This document shows positions 35,394-44,871 of a stretch of DNA of 64,000 bases, piece by piece. The position numbers and the translations under genes were made by a program. The notes under the pieces were generated by a model. That model did no database searches, was not told the origin of the DNA, and saw nothing but the letters and a program-made list of their open reading frames with translations. How positions within the stretch are numbered: the first letter of the stretch is position 1; every line of letters begins with the position of its first letter. Source of the stretch: JALYRV01 sp040902895 (GTDB lineage Bacteria > Acidobacteriota > Vicinamibacteria > Vicinamibacterales > SCN-69-37); assembly GCA_040902895.1 (NCBI GenBank), contig JBBDWL010000056.1:1-64000 (forward strand), given 5' to 3'.

Positions 35394-36296
35394 TCAGTAC
35401 CCGGGCGGCAGCTTGCGCAGCAGCTCTGACGGCCGCTTTGGATTGCGATAGCCGCCCACCGTCCCGTCATACGCTTCGAGCGGGACGTCGTACCGCTCGC
35501 CTGTCGACGGGTCCTCCATCCGCGAATATCCCATCGTCCCCTCGCGTTGTCCCTGCGCGATGCGATCTTCCGAGAGGCCCTTTTGCCGCCACGTCTCGAT
35601 GAGGCCCGAGTTGTCGAGCGGGTTGTTGCGCGGCAGCATCACGCCGTCCTGTCCCGCGAGTTCTCGCAGGTTGGTGGGCACGATGCTTTGGGCGACGGCC
35701 GGAAGCCAGAGCTTGTCGCGATCCCATGACGCGGAAGGCGCCTGATGGAACATCAGAACGGCGGAATAGCGGCCGTAGCCCTGGCTGACGCCGACAGTGG
35801 CGCGCAAGGTGATTGGGATGCCGGCGGGCGTGGTGCCGGTCATGGCCACGTCTTCGGAGTGCCAGGGCCCCCAGATGCCCGGCTGGTCGGGGAGCCGGAA
35901 TGATTCGCCGATGCTGAGCGTCGGGTTGACCTTCGGCATCATCATCTGCAGGAACTGGCGCGGCGTCATGCTTCCGAAGCCGCCGTGCAGAAGTGCGGAC
36001 GAGACGCTCGTCGTGCCGTCGACCGCGCTGAGATCGACGCCATTGGCCGTTTCACTCACCGACCATGCAACCGGCGCCGACCAGCGGAAATACCGGCCCT
36101 GTGAGTTGACGAGGATCGGGCGATCGAGCGCGGGCCCGCCTGACCCGGCGCGCGAAGAGCCTCCGGCGCCCGGCGCGGACCCGGCCGGGGGCGGAATGGT
36201 CGAACCCTCTTCAGGCACGGGCGCCTCCGGCTGCCGCGCGTACCAGAACACGGCAACGGCAACCAGCACGAGCAGGCCGGCAGCAAGTCGTTTCAC
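35394..36296 (-). CDS. Hypothetical membrane-anchored or exported protein
   Basis: The 300 residues start with a membrane anchor or signal (KRLAAGLLVLVAVAVFWYA), then a Pro/Gly/Ser-rich linker (about 22-55). A folded region follows with GRYFRWSAPVAWSVSETANGVDL, LLHGGFGSMTPRQFLQMMMP and WGPWHSEDVAM, ending in a basic tail (NPKRPSELLRKLPPGY). I do not recognise the family. It is encoded upstream of the DUF2231-Rieske gene on the same strand, 43 bases away, so it may belong to that operon. Confidence 0.72.
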   Translation of the reverse strand: MKRLAAGLLVLVAVAVFWYARQPEAPVPEEGSTIPPPAGSAPGAGGSSRAGSGGPALDRPILVNSQGRYFRWSAPVAWSVSETANGVDLSAVDGTTSVSSALLHGGFGSMTPRQFLQMMMPKVNPTLSIGESFRLPDQPGIWGPWHSEDVAMTGTTPAGIPITLRATVGVSQGYGRYSAVLMFHQAPSASWDRDKLWLPAVAQSIVPTNLRELAGQDGVMLPRNNPLDNSGLIETWRQKGLSEDRIAQGQREGTMGYSRMEDPSTGERYDVPLEAYDGTVGGYRNPKRPSELLRKLPPGY

Positions 36297-36396
36297 GGCG
36301 GCTCCTTGGGAAATCGGGACGGTGCCGAGTATAGAGGATTCGCGAGTAGCGCTCGTAAGCTTGGCCTCAAGCCCGAGCTGAAGGTCACGATACTGA

Positions 36397-36624
36397 ATTC
36401 GCCTCGCCGCTACGGTCCGATTGCTCGATTTGAGCCTGCAGAAGCAGTTCTCGCTCGGTCAGGAGCGGTATCGGCTGAAGGTCATGTTCGACGCGTTCAA
36501 CGTGCTGAACGAGAACGTGATTCTCGGGTACAGCAGCAACAACATGAGCTCGGCTGTCGTGACCCGCGTGTCGAGCATCGTGCCGCCGCGCGTCTTCCGC
36601 ATCGGCGCGACGCTGAACTTCTAA
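36397..36624 (+). pseudogene. 3' remnant of a TonB-dependent receptor gene
   Basis: Between a TGA at 36394 and a TAA at 36622 the plus strand encodes LLDLSLQKQFSLGQERYRLKV, then FDAFNVLNENVILGY and a final RVFRIGATLNF. These are the last strands of an acidobacterial TonB-dependent receptor, compare LRLSKEFGLGGGRR...AEAFNLFNW at the end of the intact receptor at 26202. The rest of the gene is absent; immediately upstream is the start of the hypothetical gene at 35394 on the other strand. The remnant is followed by a heptamer repeat and a strong terminator. Confidence 0.75.
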
Positions 36625-36652
36625 CGGTTGCCGGTAACCGGTAACCGGTGAG
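36625..36652. repeat. CGGTAAC heptamer repeat
   Basis: Directly after the remnant's stop there are four period-7 units: CGGTTGC, CGGTAAC, CGGTAAC, CGGTGAG. The same heptamer type (CCGGTTG) occurs in a coding linker at 12631. Confidence 0.6.
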
Positions 36653-36664
36653 CCTCTGACACGG

Positions 36665-36697
36665 CGGGCCGGAGCATTGCTCCGGCCCGTTTTTTTT
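36665..36697 (+). terminator. Strong rho-independent terminator
   Basis: CGGGCCGGAGCA (36665-36676) and TGCTCCGGCCCG (36678-36689) are exact complements, leaving a tight loop, followed by eight Ts. It terminated the lost TonB-dependent receptor gene and now isolates the VWFA cluster from upstream transcription. Confidence 0.92.
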
Positions 36698-36729
36698 GCC
36701 CATCGGCGACAGTGTGCTACCGTCCGGCA

Positions 36730-37593
36730 ATGCGCCGGGCTCTTGCCGCGTTTGTCGCAATACTCCTCCTGGCCGGTGCGCCTGATGCCAGGGGCACGGG
36801 GCTCGATGCCCTTGTCGATGCCGCCGCCGCGTACGTGCGCGACTATCAGCAGCAGCTGACCGCCATCATCGCCGACGAAACCTACACGCAGCAGCTGCGC
36901 GCACAGACGCCTCTCGACAAGGGGATGGCGCGCACCAGGACGCTCATCAGCGAGATCTTCTTCATGTTCACGCCCGGCCACGACTGGATGGCCATCCGCG
37001 ATGTGATGTCCATGGACGGGCGGCCGGTTTCCGACCGGCCGGATTTGCGGTCGGCCCTGCAGTCGCTGGCGGCGCACGACGTGGCGCGCCGCTTCAAGGC
37101 GTACAACTCGCGCTATAACCTCGGACGGATCGTCCGGAACTTCAACGAACCGACACTCAGCCTGCTCGTGCTCGACGATGCGCATCGGTCGCGATTCCGG
37201 TTCGAGCGGAGCCGGACGCAGCGTCAAGGCGGCGAGGAGCTCGTGACGCTGTCATTTCGCGAGACCAGGGGGCCGACGCTCGTCCGGCAGCTGAATGGCG
37301 GACCGGCATACGCGAGGGGCGAGGTGACGATTGAACCGTCGACGGGACGGGTGACACGTGCCGTACTCGCGCTGGTGATCGATCCGGTCAAGCTCACGCT
37401 GACGACGACCTATGCGCCGGATGCGCGGCTGGGGATCTGGGTCCCCGCGAGATTCGGCGAATGGTACGAGCACGGCCGCGCGCCGCGCAAGGACGCGCGC
37501 ACGTTGCCGTCGGGCGACGCGCACGAGGAAATCGTCTGCGAAGCGAAGTACAGCAACTTCCGGCGCTTCGAAGTGAAGGCGAGCATCCGATGA
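36730..37593 (+). CDS. Exported hypothetical protein, first gene of the VWFA operon
   Basis: The 287 residues start with a signal peptide (MRRALAAFVAILLLAGAPDARG). A helical segment (VRDYQQQLTAIIADETYTQQL) is followed by a beta-rich domain with SRYNLGRIVRNFNEPTL and GEVTIEPSTGRVTRAVLAL, reminiscent of lipoprotein-carrier-like sheets but not assignable. The stop overlaps the start of the first VWFA gene as ATGA, so it is translated together with two VWFA proteins. Its product probably acts in the periplasm with them. Confidence 0.75.
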   Translation: MRRALAAFVAILLLAGAPDARGTGLDALVDAAAAYVRDYQQQLTAIIADETYTQQLRAQTPLDKGMARTRTLISEIFFMFTPGHDWMAIRDVMSMDGRPVSDRPDLRSALQSLAAHDVARRFKAYNSRYNLGRIVRNFNEPTLSLLVLDDAHRSRFRFERSRTQRQGGEELVTLSFRETRGPTLVRQLNGGPAYARGEVTIEPSTGRVTRAVLALVIDPVKLTLTTTYAPDARLGIWVPARFGEWYEHGRAPRKDARTLPSGDAHEEIVCEAKYSNFRRFEVKASIR

Positions 37594-39629
37594 TCAAGAT
37601 CCTGCTGCTGGGCGCCGTCCTCGTCGCGCAAGCACTGCCGGCGCAGCAGCCAACGTTCCGCGCGCGCGTCGATCAGGTGCTGGTCGACGTCGTCGTGACC
37701 GACAGGAACGACCGGCCCATAACGGATCTCTCTGCGGCCGACTTCGAGATTGTCGAGAACGGCCGCGTTCAGAAGATTACCGATTTTCAGTTCGTGTCAG
37801 TCCCTGTGTCGACGACGCCGCTCGAAGCCAGCACGCGCGAGGCACGCGCGGCTGCTCCGCTGCCGGATGTCGCGACCAACCGGCCGCCGGCATCCAACAG
37901 CCGGCTGTTCGTGCTGATCATCGACGACCTGCACATCATCGAGTCGGAGATCATCCCGGTCAAGCGCATCATCACCGATTTCCTGACGGCGCTCGCGCCG
38001 GACGACGAAGTCGGCGTGGTGTTCACGGGGCGATCGGATCTCGGCATCAACATCACGCGCGATCGCGCGCGCCTGCTCGCGGCGCTCGATCGGGTGCGAG
38101 ACGCGATGGGCTTCGGGCTCGATGCGCTGCACCGGCTCCCTGGCGCCGGCGATCCGGTGATCGACGAGAAGCGCAAGCTGAAGTACAACGTCCCGGCTCA
38201 GTACCTTGGCGCGGCGATGCTCACGCTGATGAACGTCGCCGATGCCCTGGCGGACTCTCCGCATCCGCGACGTGCCATCGTCTTTGTCAGCGCCGGCTCG
38301 GCGCTCGATATGAGACCAAGTCTGAACTCCCCCGAGTACCAGGAGGCGATGGCGCTCCGCAATCGCATGACATCAGCCTACGAGTACGCCCGGCGAGCGA
38401 ATGTTCCGATCTATACGCTTGACCCGCGCGGCGGCCATACCATGCCCGAGGACGCCGTGCGCGGCGGTCTGGGGACGATAGGCGGCCTGACCGACGAGGT
38501 GCCGCTTGGCGGCAGAGCGGCGGTCGCCAAGGCTCGCCCCCACGAGCTCACTCGCGCACAAATCGCGCACAACATTCGGATCCAGCAGCACAACCTGTCC
38601 GAGATCGCCATCAACACCGGCGGCCGTGCGTTCATCAATCAATCGAATCTGTCGCGTGCGGTGAACGAGATCGTTGCCGAGAACGGCAGCTATTACCTGC
38701 TGGGCTATTCACCCGAGCCGCTGACTCGCGACGGCAAGTTCCACGAGATCGACATCCGCGTGAAACGCGAGGGCGTTCGCGTACGCGGGCGCGACGGCTA
38801 CGTCGCGCCGGCGGCGGCGCCAGGGTCAACGGACCCGGTCGAAGAGCTCAACACCGCCATGACGTCGGCCATCAACGTGACAGGCATCGGGCTTCGGGGT
38901 GTTGCCACGCCACTCGGACCGGGTCCCAAAGGGACGTTAACGGCCGTCACGCTGCAGGTGACCTACCCCATGCTGCCAGGCAGCACGGCGCCGATCGACG
39001 ACGTGCTGCGCGTGCATCTCACGGGACTCGATCCGGATGCGAAAGTCAAAGCCACCGCGGAGCACGCGTTCGCGTTCAAGGCGCAGCCGATGGATGCCGA
39101 CCACGTGACGTTCCTGATCAACGGACTCATCGACCTTCCGCCGCAGCCGCTGACACTGCGGCTTGGACTGTCGAGCCGCGCGCTGGGGCGCGTCGGCATG
39201 GTGCAGCTCCCGATTCACCCGCCGAGAATTTCCGACTCGGCGCTGCACATGAGCGGCATCGCGATCGCCCTCGAAGGCCGCGCCGAACCGGCACTTGGCG
39301 GCGATCTGATTCGCAGTCTGGTGCCGTTTCAGCCGACGACTGCGCGCGCGTTTACGGCAGCCGATACGCTGCGCATCTTCGCGCGGACGTTCTGGGGATC
39401 GAAGGATGACAGCGTGCAGGTTACGTTCGGTGTGAGCGGGCCGAAAGACATCGCGCCACTGCCGATTTCGCTGGCGGCCGCGGCCGAGGGCAATCGCCGG
39501 CAGGCGACCTTCGAAACAACACTGCCGCTCGGCGGCCTGCCGCCGGGTGACTACGTGCTTCACGTCGAGGCGCGGCTGCCGAACAAGCAGACGGCGCGCC
39601 GCGACGTGCCGTTTCAGATAACACGATGA
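37590..39629 (+). CDS. VWFA-related Acidobacterial-domain protein 1
   Basis: The ATG at 37590 overlaps the previous stop; 679 residues with a signal peptide (MIKILLLGAVLVAQALPAQQ). An N-terminal segment (QVLVDVVVTDRNDRPITDLSA, ADFEIVENGR) leads to a von Willebrand A-like domain (about 90-400) with LFVLIIDDLHIIESE, VGVVFTGRSDLGI, RRAIVFVSAG, PIYTLDPRG and YYLLGYSPEPL. In place of DxSxS the metal site reads DDLH. A second domain of about 250 residues (TAVTLQVTYPMLP to VPFQITR) is beta-rich. A tandem paralogue follows with an ATGA overlap. The periplasmic role is unknown. Confidence 0.88.
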   Translation: MIKILLLGAVLVAQALPAQQPTFRARVDQVLVDVVVTDRNDRPITDLSAADFEIVENGRVQKITDFQFVSVPVSTTPLEASTREARAAAPLPDVATNRPPASNSRLFVLIIDDLHIIESEIIPVKRIITDFLTALAPDDEVGVVFTGRSDLGINITRDRARLLAALDRVRDAMGFGLDALHRLPGAGDPVIDEKRKLKYNVPAQYLGAAMLTLMNVADALADSPHPRRAIVFVSAGSALDMRPSLNSPEYQEAMALRNRMTSAYEYARRANVPIYTLDPRGGHTMPEDAVRGGLGTIGGLTDEVPLGGRAAVAKARPHELTRAQIAHNIRIQQHNLSEIAINTGGRAFINQSNLSRAVNEIVAENGSYYLLGYSPEPLTRDGKFHEIDIRVKREGVRVRGRDGYVAPAAAPGSTDPVEELNTAMTSAINVTGIGLRGVATPLGPGPKGTLTAVTLQVTYPMLPGSTAPIDDVLRVHLTGLDPDAKVKATAEHAFAFKAQPMDADHVTFLINGLIDLPPQPLTLRLGLSSRALGRVGMVQLPIHPPRISDSALHMSGIAIALEGRAEPALGGDLIRSLVPFQPTTARAFTAADTLRIFARTFWGSKDDSVQVTFGVSGPKDIAPLPISLAAAAEGNRRQATFETTLPLGGLPPGDYVLHVEARLPNKQTARRDVPFQITR

Positions 39630-41635
39630 TGAGCAGGCTCGTGGCTGCGGTCTGGCTCCTGGCGACCACCGCCGCTGTCCAGCAGCCGACGTTCCGCGCG
39701 CGCGTCGACCACGTGCTCGTCGACGTCGTCGTCACCGATCGCAACGATCGGCCCGTCACGGATCTGACTGCCGCCGACTTCGAGATTGTCGAGAGCGGGC
39801 GGCGGCAGAAGATCACAGACTTTCAGTTCGTCTCGATTCCGGTGTCGCGCACGCCGCTCGAGGCCGACACCCGCGCCGCGCGCGCCGCAGTGGTGGTGCC
39901 TGACGTCGCGACGAACGCGCTGCCGGCGGCAGCGAGCCGGCTGTTCGTGCTCGTCATCGACGATTTGCACATCATCGAGTCGGAGATCGTTCCGGTAAAG
40001 AAGATCGTCACGGACTTCGTGACGTCGCTTGCGCCCGACGACGAAGTCGGCGTGGTCTTCACGGGACGATCCGATCTCGGCATCAACCTCACGCGCGATC
40101 GCGGCCGCCTGCTCGCAGCGATCGATCGCATTCGCGAAGCGATGGGGTTCGGACTCGACGCGCTCCACCGGCTGCCGGGAGGCGGCGGCGATCCGGAGAT
40201 CGATCAGCTGCGGAAGCTGAACAGAATTCCGATCAACTACGCGAAGTCGACGGCTCGTACGGTGCAGAACGTTGCCTCGGCTCTCGCCGGCTCGCCGCAT
40301 CCCCGCCGCGCGATCGTGTTCGTGAGCGGCGGCGTCGCGATCGATCCGAATGCCTCGCTCAACGCCGAGGAGTTCCAGTGGTGGAGGGCCGTGCGTCAGG
40401 ACCTGCTCGACACCTTCGGCAAGGCCCGCCAGGCCAGTGTTCCAATCTACACGCTCGACCCGCGCGGTCATACGATGCCGGAGGATGCCGTGCGGGGAGG
40501 CATCGGCACGATCGGCGGCCTGGGGCCGGGCTCGCGAAGCGACGCGGGCCCGAAGATGCGTGCGGAGATCGCACGCCGCATCCGAATCCAGCAGAACTAC
40601 CTCTCGGAGATGGCCATCAATACGGGCGGACGCGCGTTCATCAATCAGTCGAATCTGTCCAAGGCCGTCAGCGAGATCGTCGCGGAGAACGGAAGCTACT
40701 ACCTGCTGGCCTACTCACCCACGCCGCTGGCCCGCGATGGGAAGTTTCACGACATCGAGGTAAAGGTCAGGCGTGACGGCGTCCGGGTACGGGGTCGTGA
40801 TGGCTATCTGGCGCCATCGGCGGAAGCGGTGTCGACCGATCCGGTCGAAAGACTCAACGCCGCGATGACGTCGGCGATCAACGTCAGCGGCATCGCCCTG
40901 CGCGCCGTCGCCACGCCGCTCGCGCAGGGCGAGAAAGGCATGCTGACGGCGGTGACGCTGCAGGTCACCTATCCCCTCGCGCCTGGCAGCACGGCGGCGA
41001 TCGACGACGTGCTGCGTGTGCACATTTCGGGCCTCGATCCAGAGGCGAAGGTCAAGGCATCGTCGGAACATGCCTTTACGTTCAAGGCACAGCCGATCAA
41101 CGCGGACCACGTGACCTTTCTCGTCAATGGCCTGATCGAACTGCCCGCCCAGCCGCTGACCCTGCGGATGGCGATTGCCAGCCGATCGCTCGGACGCGCC
41201 GGCATGGTGCAGCTGCCGATTGAGGCGCCGAAGCGCGATGAATCGCGGCTGCAGATGACCGGCATCGCGATCGGCCTCGAGGGCAGCGGCGAGCCTGCAC
41301 TTGGCGGCGATGTGATTCGCGCGCTCGTGCCGTTTCAGCCGACGACGACCCGCGCGTTCGCGGCGGCCGACACACTGCGCATCTTCACGCGCCTGTTCTG
41401 GGAGTCGAACGCGAGCCACCAGGCCGACCTCACGTTCGGTGTGAGGGGCCCATCAGCCATCCCGTCTCGTACGCTTCCGCTCTCTGCAATCGCCGACGGC
41501 AATCGGCGACAGGCGGCGTTCGAAACCACCCTGTCGCTGCAGAAGCTGGTGCCTGGGGATTACGTGCTACACGTCGAAGCGCGGCTGCCTGATGGTCAGA
41601 CGGCGCGCCGCGACGTGCCGTTCAGGGTGCGATAG
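39626..41635 (+). CDS. VWFA-related Acidobacterial-domain protein 2 (tandem duplicate of protein 1)
   Basis: The 669 residues are collinear with the preceding protein from QQPTFRARVD to the end (PDGQTARRDVPFRVR), and whole stretches such as GRSDLGIN, RAFINQSNLS and EIVAENGSYYLL are identical, so this is a recent tandem duplication. The signal peptide is MMSRLVAAVWLLATTAA. The metal-site motif is again DDLH (LFVLVIDDLHIIESE). Its ATG overlaps the previous stop. The TAG stop lies inside a palindromic element shared with the convergent VWFA gene 3. Confidence 0.88.
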   Translation: MMSRLVAAVWLLATTAAVQQPTFRARVDHVLVDVVVTDRNDRPVTDLTAADFEIVESGRRQKITDFQFVSIPVSRTPLEADTRAARAAVVVPDVATNALPAAASRLFVLVIDDLHIIESEIVPVKKIVTDFVTSLAPDDEVGVVFTGRSDLGINLTRDRGRLLAAIDRIREAMGFGLDALHRLPGGGGDPEIDQLRKLNRIPINYAKSTARTVQNVASALAGSPHPRRAIVFVSGGVAIDPNASLNAEEFQWWRAVRQDLLDTFGKARQASVPIYTLDPRGHTMPEDAVRGGIGTIGGLGPGSRSDAGPKMRAEIARRIRIQQNYLSEMAINTGGRAFINQSNLSKAVSEIVAENGSYYLLAYSPTPLARDGKFHDIEVKVRRDGVRVRGRDGYLAPSAEAVSTDPVERLNAAMTSAINVSGIALRAVATPLAQGEKGMLTAVTLQVTYPLAPGSTAAIDDVLRVHISGLDPEAKVKASSEHAFTFKAQPINADHVTFLVNGLIELPAQPLTLRMAIASRSLGRAGMVQLPIEAPKRDESRLQMTGIAIGLEGSGEPALGGDVIRALVPFQPTTTRAFAAADTLRIFTRLFWESNASHQADLTFGVRGPSAIPSRTLPLSAIADGNRRQAAFETTLSLQKLVPGDYVLHVEARLPDGQTARRDVPFRVR

Positions 41636-41683
41636 CGCAGGCCCTCAGGCCTGCGTTCCACGCAGGGCTAAAGCCCTGCGCTA
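41633..41683. repeat. Double palindrome holding both convergent stop codons
   Basis: CGCAGGCC-CTCA-GGCCTGCG (41636-41655) and CGCAGGGC-TAAA-GCCCTGCG (41661-41680) are two perfect 8-bp-arm hairpins. TAG at 41633-41635 stops the plus gene and CTA at 41681-41683 stops the minus gene, so the whole unit is symmetrical from TAG to CTA. It can fold on either transcript and may serve as a bidirectional 3'-end structure; it also looks like a mobile palindromic repeat. Confidence 0.75.
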
Positions 41684-42913
41684 CCGCCAGATTGCTTCCT
41701 GCGGCGGCAGCGTGGTCGCGAGATAGCCCTTGCGCGCGCGCACGGTCACGCCGTTTGCTTTGGCCTTCACTTCGATCTTGCGGAACTTGCCGTCCATCGT
41801 GGGATTCGACGGCTGATAGCCGATGACGTAGTAGGTACTCGTGTCGCGCGCGATGCGGCTGAACGCGGCCTTCATGTCGTCGGTGCCCTGCACCATGAAG
41901 CCGCCCGTGCCTGCCGTCAGGATGTTCGGTCCATCGTCACCCGAATCGAAGGTGAGTGAGCGTCCGGGATCGGCGCGCACGGCGTCGGTGTTGCCGGCCG
42001 AGCGATTGATCAGGCCGCGGCCGTCGATGGAATAGATCGTGACGCCGGCGCGCGCCGCCTGGCCGGCGAGCTTCTCGAGCGTCGCCCGCGCTTCGATCGA
42101 ATAGAACCCCTCCGACATCAGCACGATCGTCTTGCGGCCGGCGTACTTGCCAAGGCTGGCGACGAGCGCCTGAATGCTCTGAACGGTCTGAGCGGTCAGA
42201 ATCCGCGCCTGCCGCACGTACAGGCGCGCCTTGACCTGAATCTTGTTCTCCACATACTGAATGGCCCCGGGCATGTTGCAGTCCGGCTCCCACGGCGAGT
42301 CCTGGCAGGCTTTCACGCCGAGCCTGTTCGTCAGCTCGCGCGCGCCGTCGGCGACGCGCATGGCGTCGTGCTCGCTGGGAATACGCGGAAACTCGCGGAA
42401 CGGCGCGAGCAGCGACTCGCGTGTGTCGATCAACGGCTTGGCGGCGCGCACGCCCGAGAGCAGCGCGCCCTTGTCGGTCGTGAGCCGCGACTGGTGCAGC
42501 TCGCCGTTCACGAGCACGCCGCTGACGTCGCCCGGTCCGATGTGCTCCATGATGAACGACTCGGCGCCCTTCTTGACGCGCATCAGGCCTTCCGCGCCGA
42601 GATGCCCGCTGTCGAACATCATCACGAACACACGATGCGCCCCCTCGGCCGGCCTGCCGGCCTCGTCGGCGGCGATCGACGATGCGCGGGCCACCGGATC
42701 GTGAGTGACCAGATAGAACTGCTCGATCTTCTGGACCTGGCCGTTCTCGTAGAGCGTCAGGTCGTCCGGGCCGAGGCTCGGTACGAAATTGCCATTGTCA
42801 TCGAGCACGATCGCGTCGACCTGCACGAGCGCGGTCGTCGTGCGGAAGGTCGGCTGCTGGGGGGCGGCCTGAAGAAGGACGCCACAAACGACGAGCCAGG
42901 TGATGCGAGCCAT
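41681..42913 (-). CDS. VWFA-related Acidobacterial-domain protein 3 (short form)
   Basis: The 410-residue protein has a signal peptide (MARITWLVVCGVLLQAAPQQ), the N-terminal segment LVQVDAIVLDDNGNFVPSL and one VWA domain (about 85-395) with RVFVMMFDSGHLGAEGL, KTIVLMSEGFYSIEA, VTIYSIDGRG and YYVIGYQPSNP. The metal-site position reads DSGHL. It lacks the extra C-terminal domain of proteins 1 and 2. An insertion containing VKACQDSPWEPDCNMPG could form disulfides, fitting a periplasmic protein. It is divergent from VWFA gene 4 with 44 bases between the starts. Confidence 0.88.
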   Translation of the reverse strand: MARITWLVVCGVLLQAAPQQPTFRTTTALVQVDAIVLDDNGNFVPSLGPDDLTLYENGQVQKIEQFYLVTHDPVARASSIAADEAGRPAEGAHRVFVMMFDSGHLGAEGLMRVKKGAESFIMEHIGPGDVSGVLVNGELHQSRLTTDKGALLSGVRAAKPLIDTRESLLAPFREFPRIPSEHDAMRVADGARELTNRLGVKACQDSPWEPDCNMPGAIQYVENKIQVKARLYVRQARILTAQTVQSIQALVASLGKYAGRKTIVLMSEGFYSIEARATLEKLAGQAARAGVTIYSIDGRGLINRSAGNTDAVRADPGRSLTFDSGDDGPNILTAGTGGFMVQGTDDMKAAFSRIARDTSTYYVIGYQPSNPTMDGKFRKIEVKAKANGVTVRARKGYLATTLPPQEAIWR

Positions 42914-42957
42914 CGAACGATTCCTTTCAGGGGCCGGAAGATGTCAGTATACAGGCG

Positions 42958-44823
42958 ATGAAGGCACTCGTCGCGGCCCGCGCGATCGCCGCCGTTGGGG
43001 TGGTGGTGTGGGCAGCCGGCGCAACGCCTTTACCGGGCCGGCAGCAGAGTCCTCCGCAGTTCCGGGCGCGTACCGACCTCGTCCAGGTCGACGTCGTCGT
43101 CCTTGATGCCGACGGCCGGCCGGTGCGCGGCCTGCAGGCGTCGGACTTCACGATTCTCGACCGCCGCAGGCCGCAGCCGATCCAGACCTTCACGGAAATC
43201 AGCCACGCAGAGCCGGACAGCGCGGCCGGCCCGCGACCGCCCGCGGACGTGCGGCTCGACGTCGCCGACAACACCACGGCGAAGTCGCAGCGGGCGATCG
43301 TGCTGGTAATTCAGAACATGAACCTCCGCGAGAGCCGCGTGGCGCAGGTGAAGGAGGTCGCGGCGCGAGTCGTACGCGACCTTGGGCCGAGCGCGTCGAT
43401 GGCATTGCTGTTCACGAGCGGCCATGGGAGTGTCGAGCTGACCGAGGACCGCGCGACACTGCTCGATGCGGTGGATGGATTCGGAAACGTGGGCGCGCTC
43501 GGTCTGGAGGCTTTCCTTCGCCTGCTGAAGAGCGTGCAGGACGCTGCGCGCCATCTGCAGGGCGACAACACGCGGCGGAAGGCGATCATCGTCATCGCCC
43601 CAGGCATGGGCGCGAACATCACCGGGCTCTACCAGGTCATGCGGCCGCGGCCGACCGGGAACCCGATCTATGACAAGAGCGGGACGCAGGAGCGGAGCGA
43701 CATCGCGTTCCTGACGATGATGGATGCGTTGAGGCGTTCGAACGTCACGCTCTATGGCGTTGACCCGCGAACGCCAGTGCAGAACCTCGAAGAGCGCGCG
43801 CACGAAGGGCGTGATCAACCTGCTCTGCGGATGTTCGACGAGCATGAGCGACGGAAAGACTCCCTTGAGCTCTCGGCCGAAGCGTCAGGCGGGTTTGCCG
43901 TCATGGGCTCCCGCGGCCTCGACGCCGGCCTCAATCGCATCGTCGCGGATCTCGACAACTACTACCTGCTCGGCTTTTACGCGGAAGACCCGGACAGTGA
44001 CAAGTGGCGCGACCTCGAGGTCACCGTCAACAGACCCGGCGTGATCGTGCGGCATCGCAAGGGCTATCGCGGTGGCGCGAAGCCGCCCAAACCGAAGAAC
44101 AAGGATCCGATGGTGCAGCTGTCGGAAGGCGTCCTGCCACAGACGGACCTTCGGCTGCGCCTGTTCGCCACATCGGTGTCGCTGTCGCCGAAGTTGGCGA
44201 AAGTCGCGGTGTCGCTGGAGGCGCGCGATCCGGCGCTGACGGCGGCCGGATCGACGGGTGATCGCGTGACCGCCACGATTCTGGCGGTCGATCTGAAGCG
44301 CAGGAAGGTCGTGAAGCGTGTCGACCGGCGCGCCGACGTCGCACTCGGAGCCGACGAGGCCTATCAGTTTCCGTTCACGATGGATCTGCCGCCAGGCCGA
44401 TACCAGTTGCGCGCCTCGGCGGCGAGCGCTGCATCAGGCAAGTCAGGCAGCGTCTATCTCATGCTCGACGTTCCGGCGCAGCCGAGAGAGGGGATCGCGA
44501 TCGCCGGCGCGTCACTGAGCCCGTCCGGGGACGGTGAGGCTGTTCTGCACGATCGAGCGTTCGGACCGGGCGACGTGCTGCATGTCAGCTACTGGATCGC
44601 GCGCGCCGATCGCGCCGCAGCCGTCGCGTCGACGGTCGAGATTCTCGACAGTGGCGGCGCCGTGGTGTTCAACGCGGCACCGCACGTGCCGGACGGCGCA
44701 ACCGCGCGCGTTCGGGCCGACGTCGCGTTGAAATCGCTCCCGCCGGGAAGCTATCGGCTGCGCATCATCGCGCGCAGCGGCGTCAGCGAAGCGGCGCGGG
44801 AGATTGGATTCGCGATCAGGTAG
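42958..44823 (+). CDS. VWFA-related Acidobacterial-domain protein 4
   Basis: 621 residues with a hydrophobic signal (VAARAIAAVGVVVWAAGATPL). The conserved opening is FRARTDLVQVDVVVLDADGR. In the VWA domain the metal site is lost altogether (RAIVLVIQNMNLRESRVAQ, with Gln-Asn where the Asp pair should be), while RKAIIVIAPGMG, VTLYGVDPR and NYYLLGFYAEDP are kept. A beta-rich C-terminal domain (about 375-621) with LPPGRYQLR and LPPGSYRLRI repeats resembles carbohydrate-binding or adhesion modules. A small antitoxin gene follows. Confidence 0.87.
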   Translation: MKALVAARAIAAVGVVVWAAGATPLPGRQQSPPQFRARTDLVQVDVVVLDADGRPVRGLQASDFTILDRRRPQPIQTFTEISHAEPDSAAGPRPPADVRLDVADNTTAKSQRAIVLVIQNMNLRESRVAQVKEVAARVVRDLGPSASMALLFTSGHGSVELTEDRATLLDAVDGFGNVGALGLEAFLRLLKSVQDAARHLQGDNTRRKAIIVIAPGMGANITGLYQVMRPRPTGNPIYDKSGTQERSDIAFLTMMDALRRSNVTLYGVDPRTPVQNLEERAHEGRDQPALRMFDEHERRKDSLELSAEASGGFAVMGSRGLDAGLNRIVADLDNYYLLGFYAEDPDSDKWRDLEVTVNRPGVIVRHRKGYRGGAKPPKPKNKDPMVQLSEGVLPQTDLRLRLFATSVSLSPKLAKVAVSLEARDPALTAAGSTGDRVTATILAVDLKRRKVVKRVDRRADVALGADEAYQFPFTMDLPPGRYQLRASAASAASGKSGSVYLMLDVPAQPREGIAIAGASLSPSGDGEAVLHDRAFGPGDVLHVSYWIARADRAAAVASTVEILDSGGAVVFNAAPHVPDGATARVRADVALKSLPPGSYRLRIIARSGVSEAAREIGFAIR

Positions 44824-44871
44824 GCCGTGACGCTGGCAGGACTAGCTTTGGGATAATCGATTGGCACCCTA

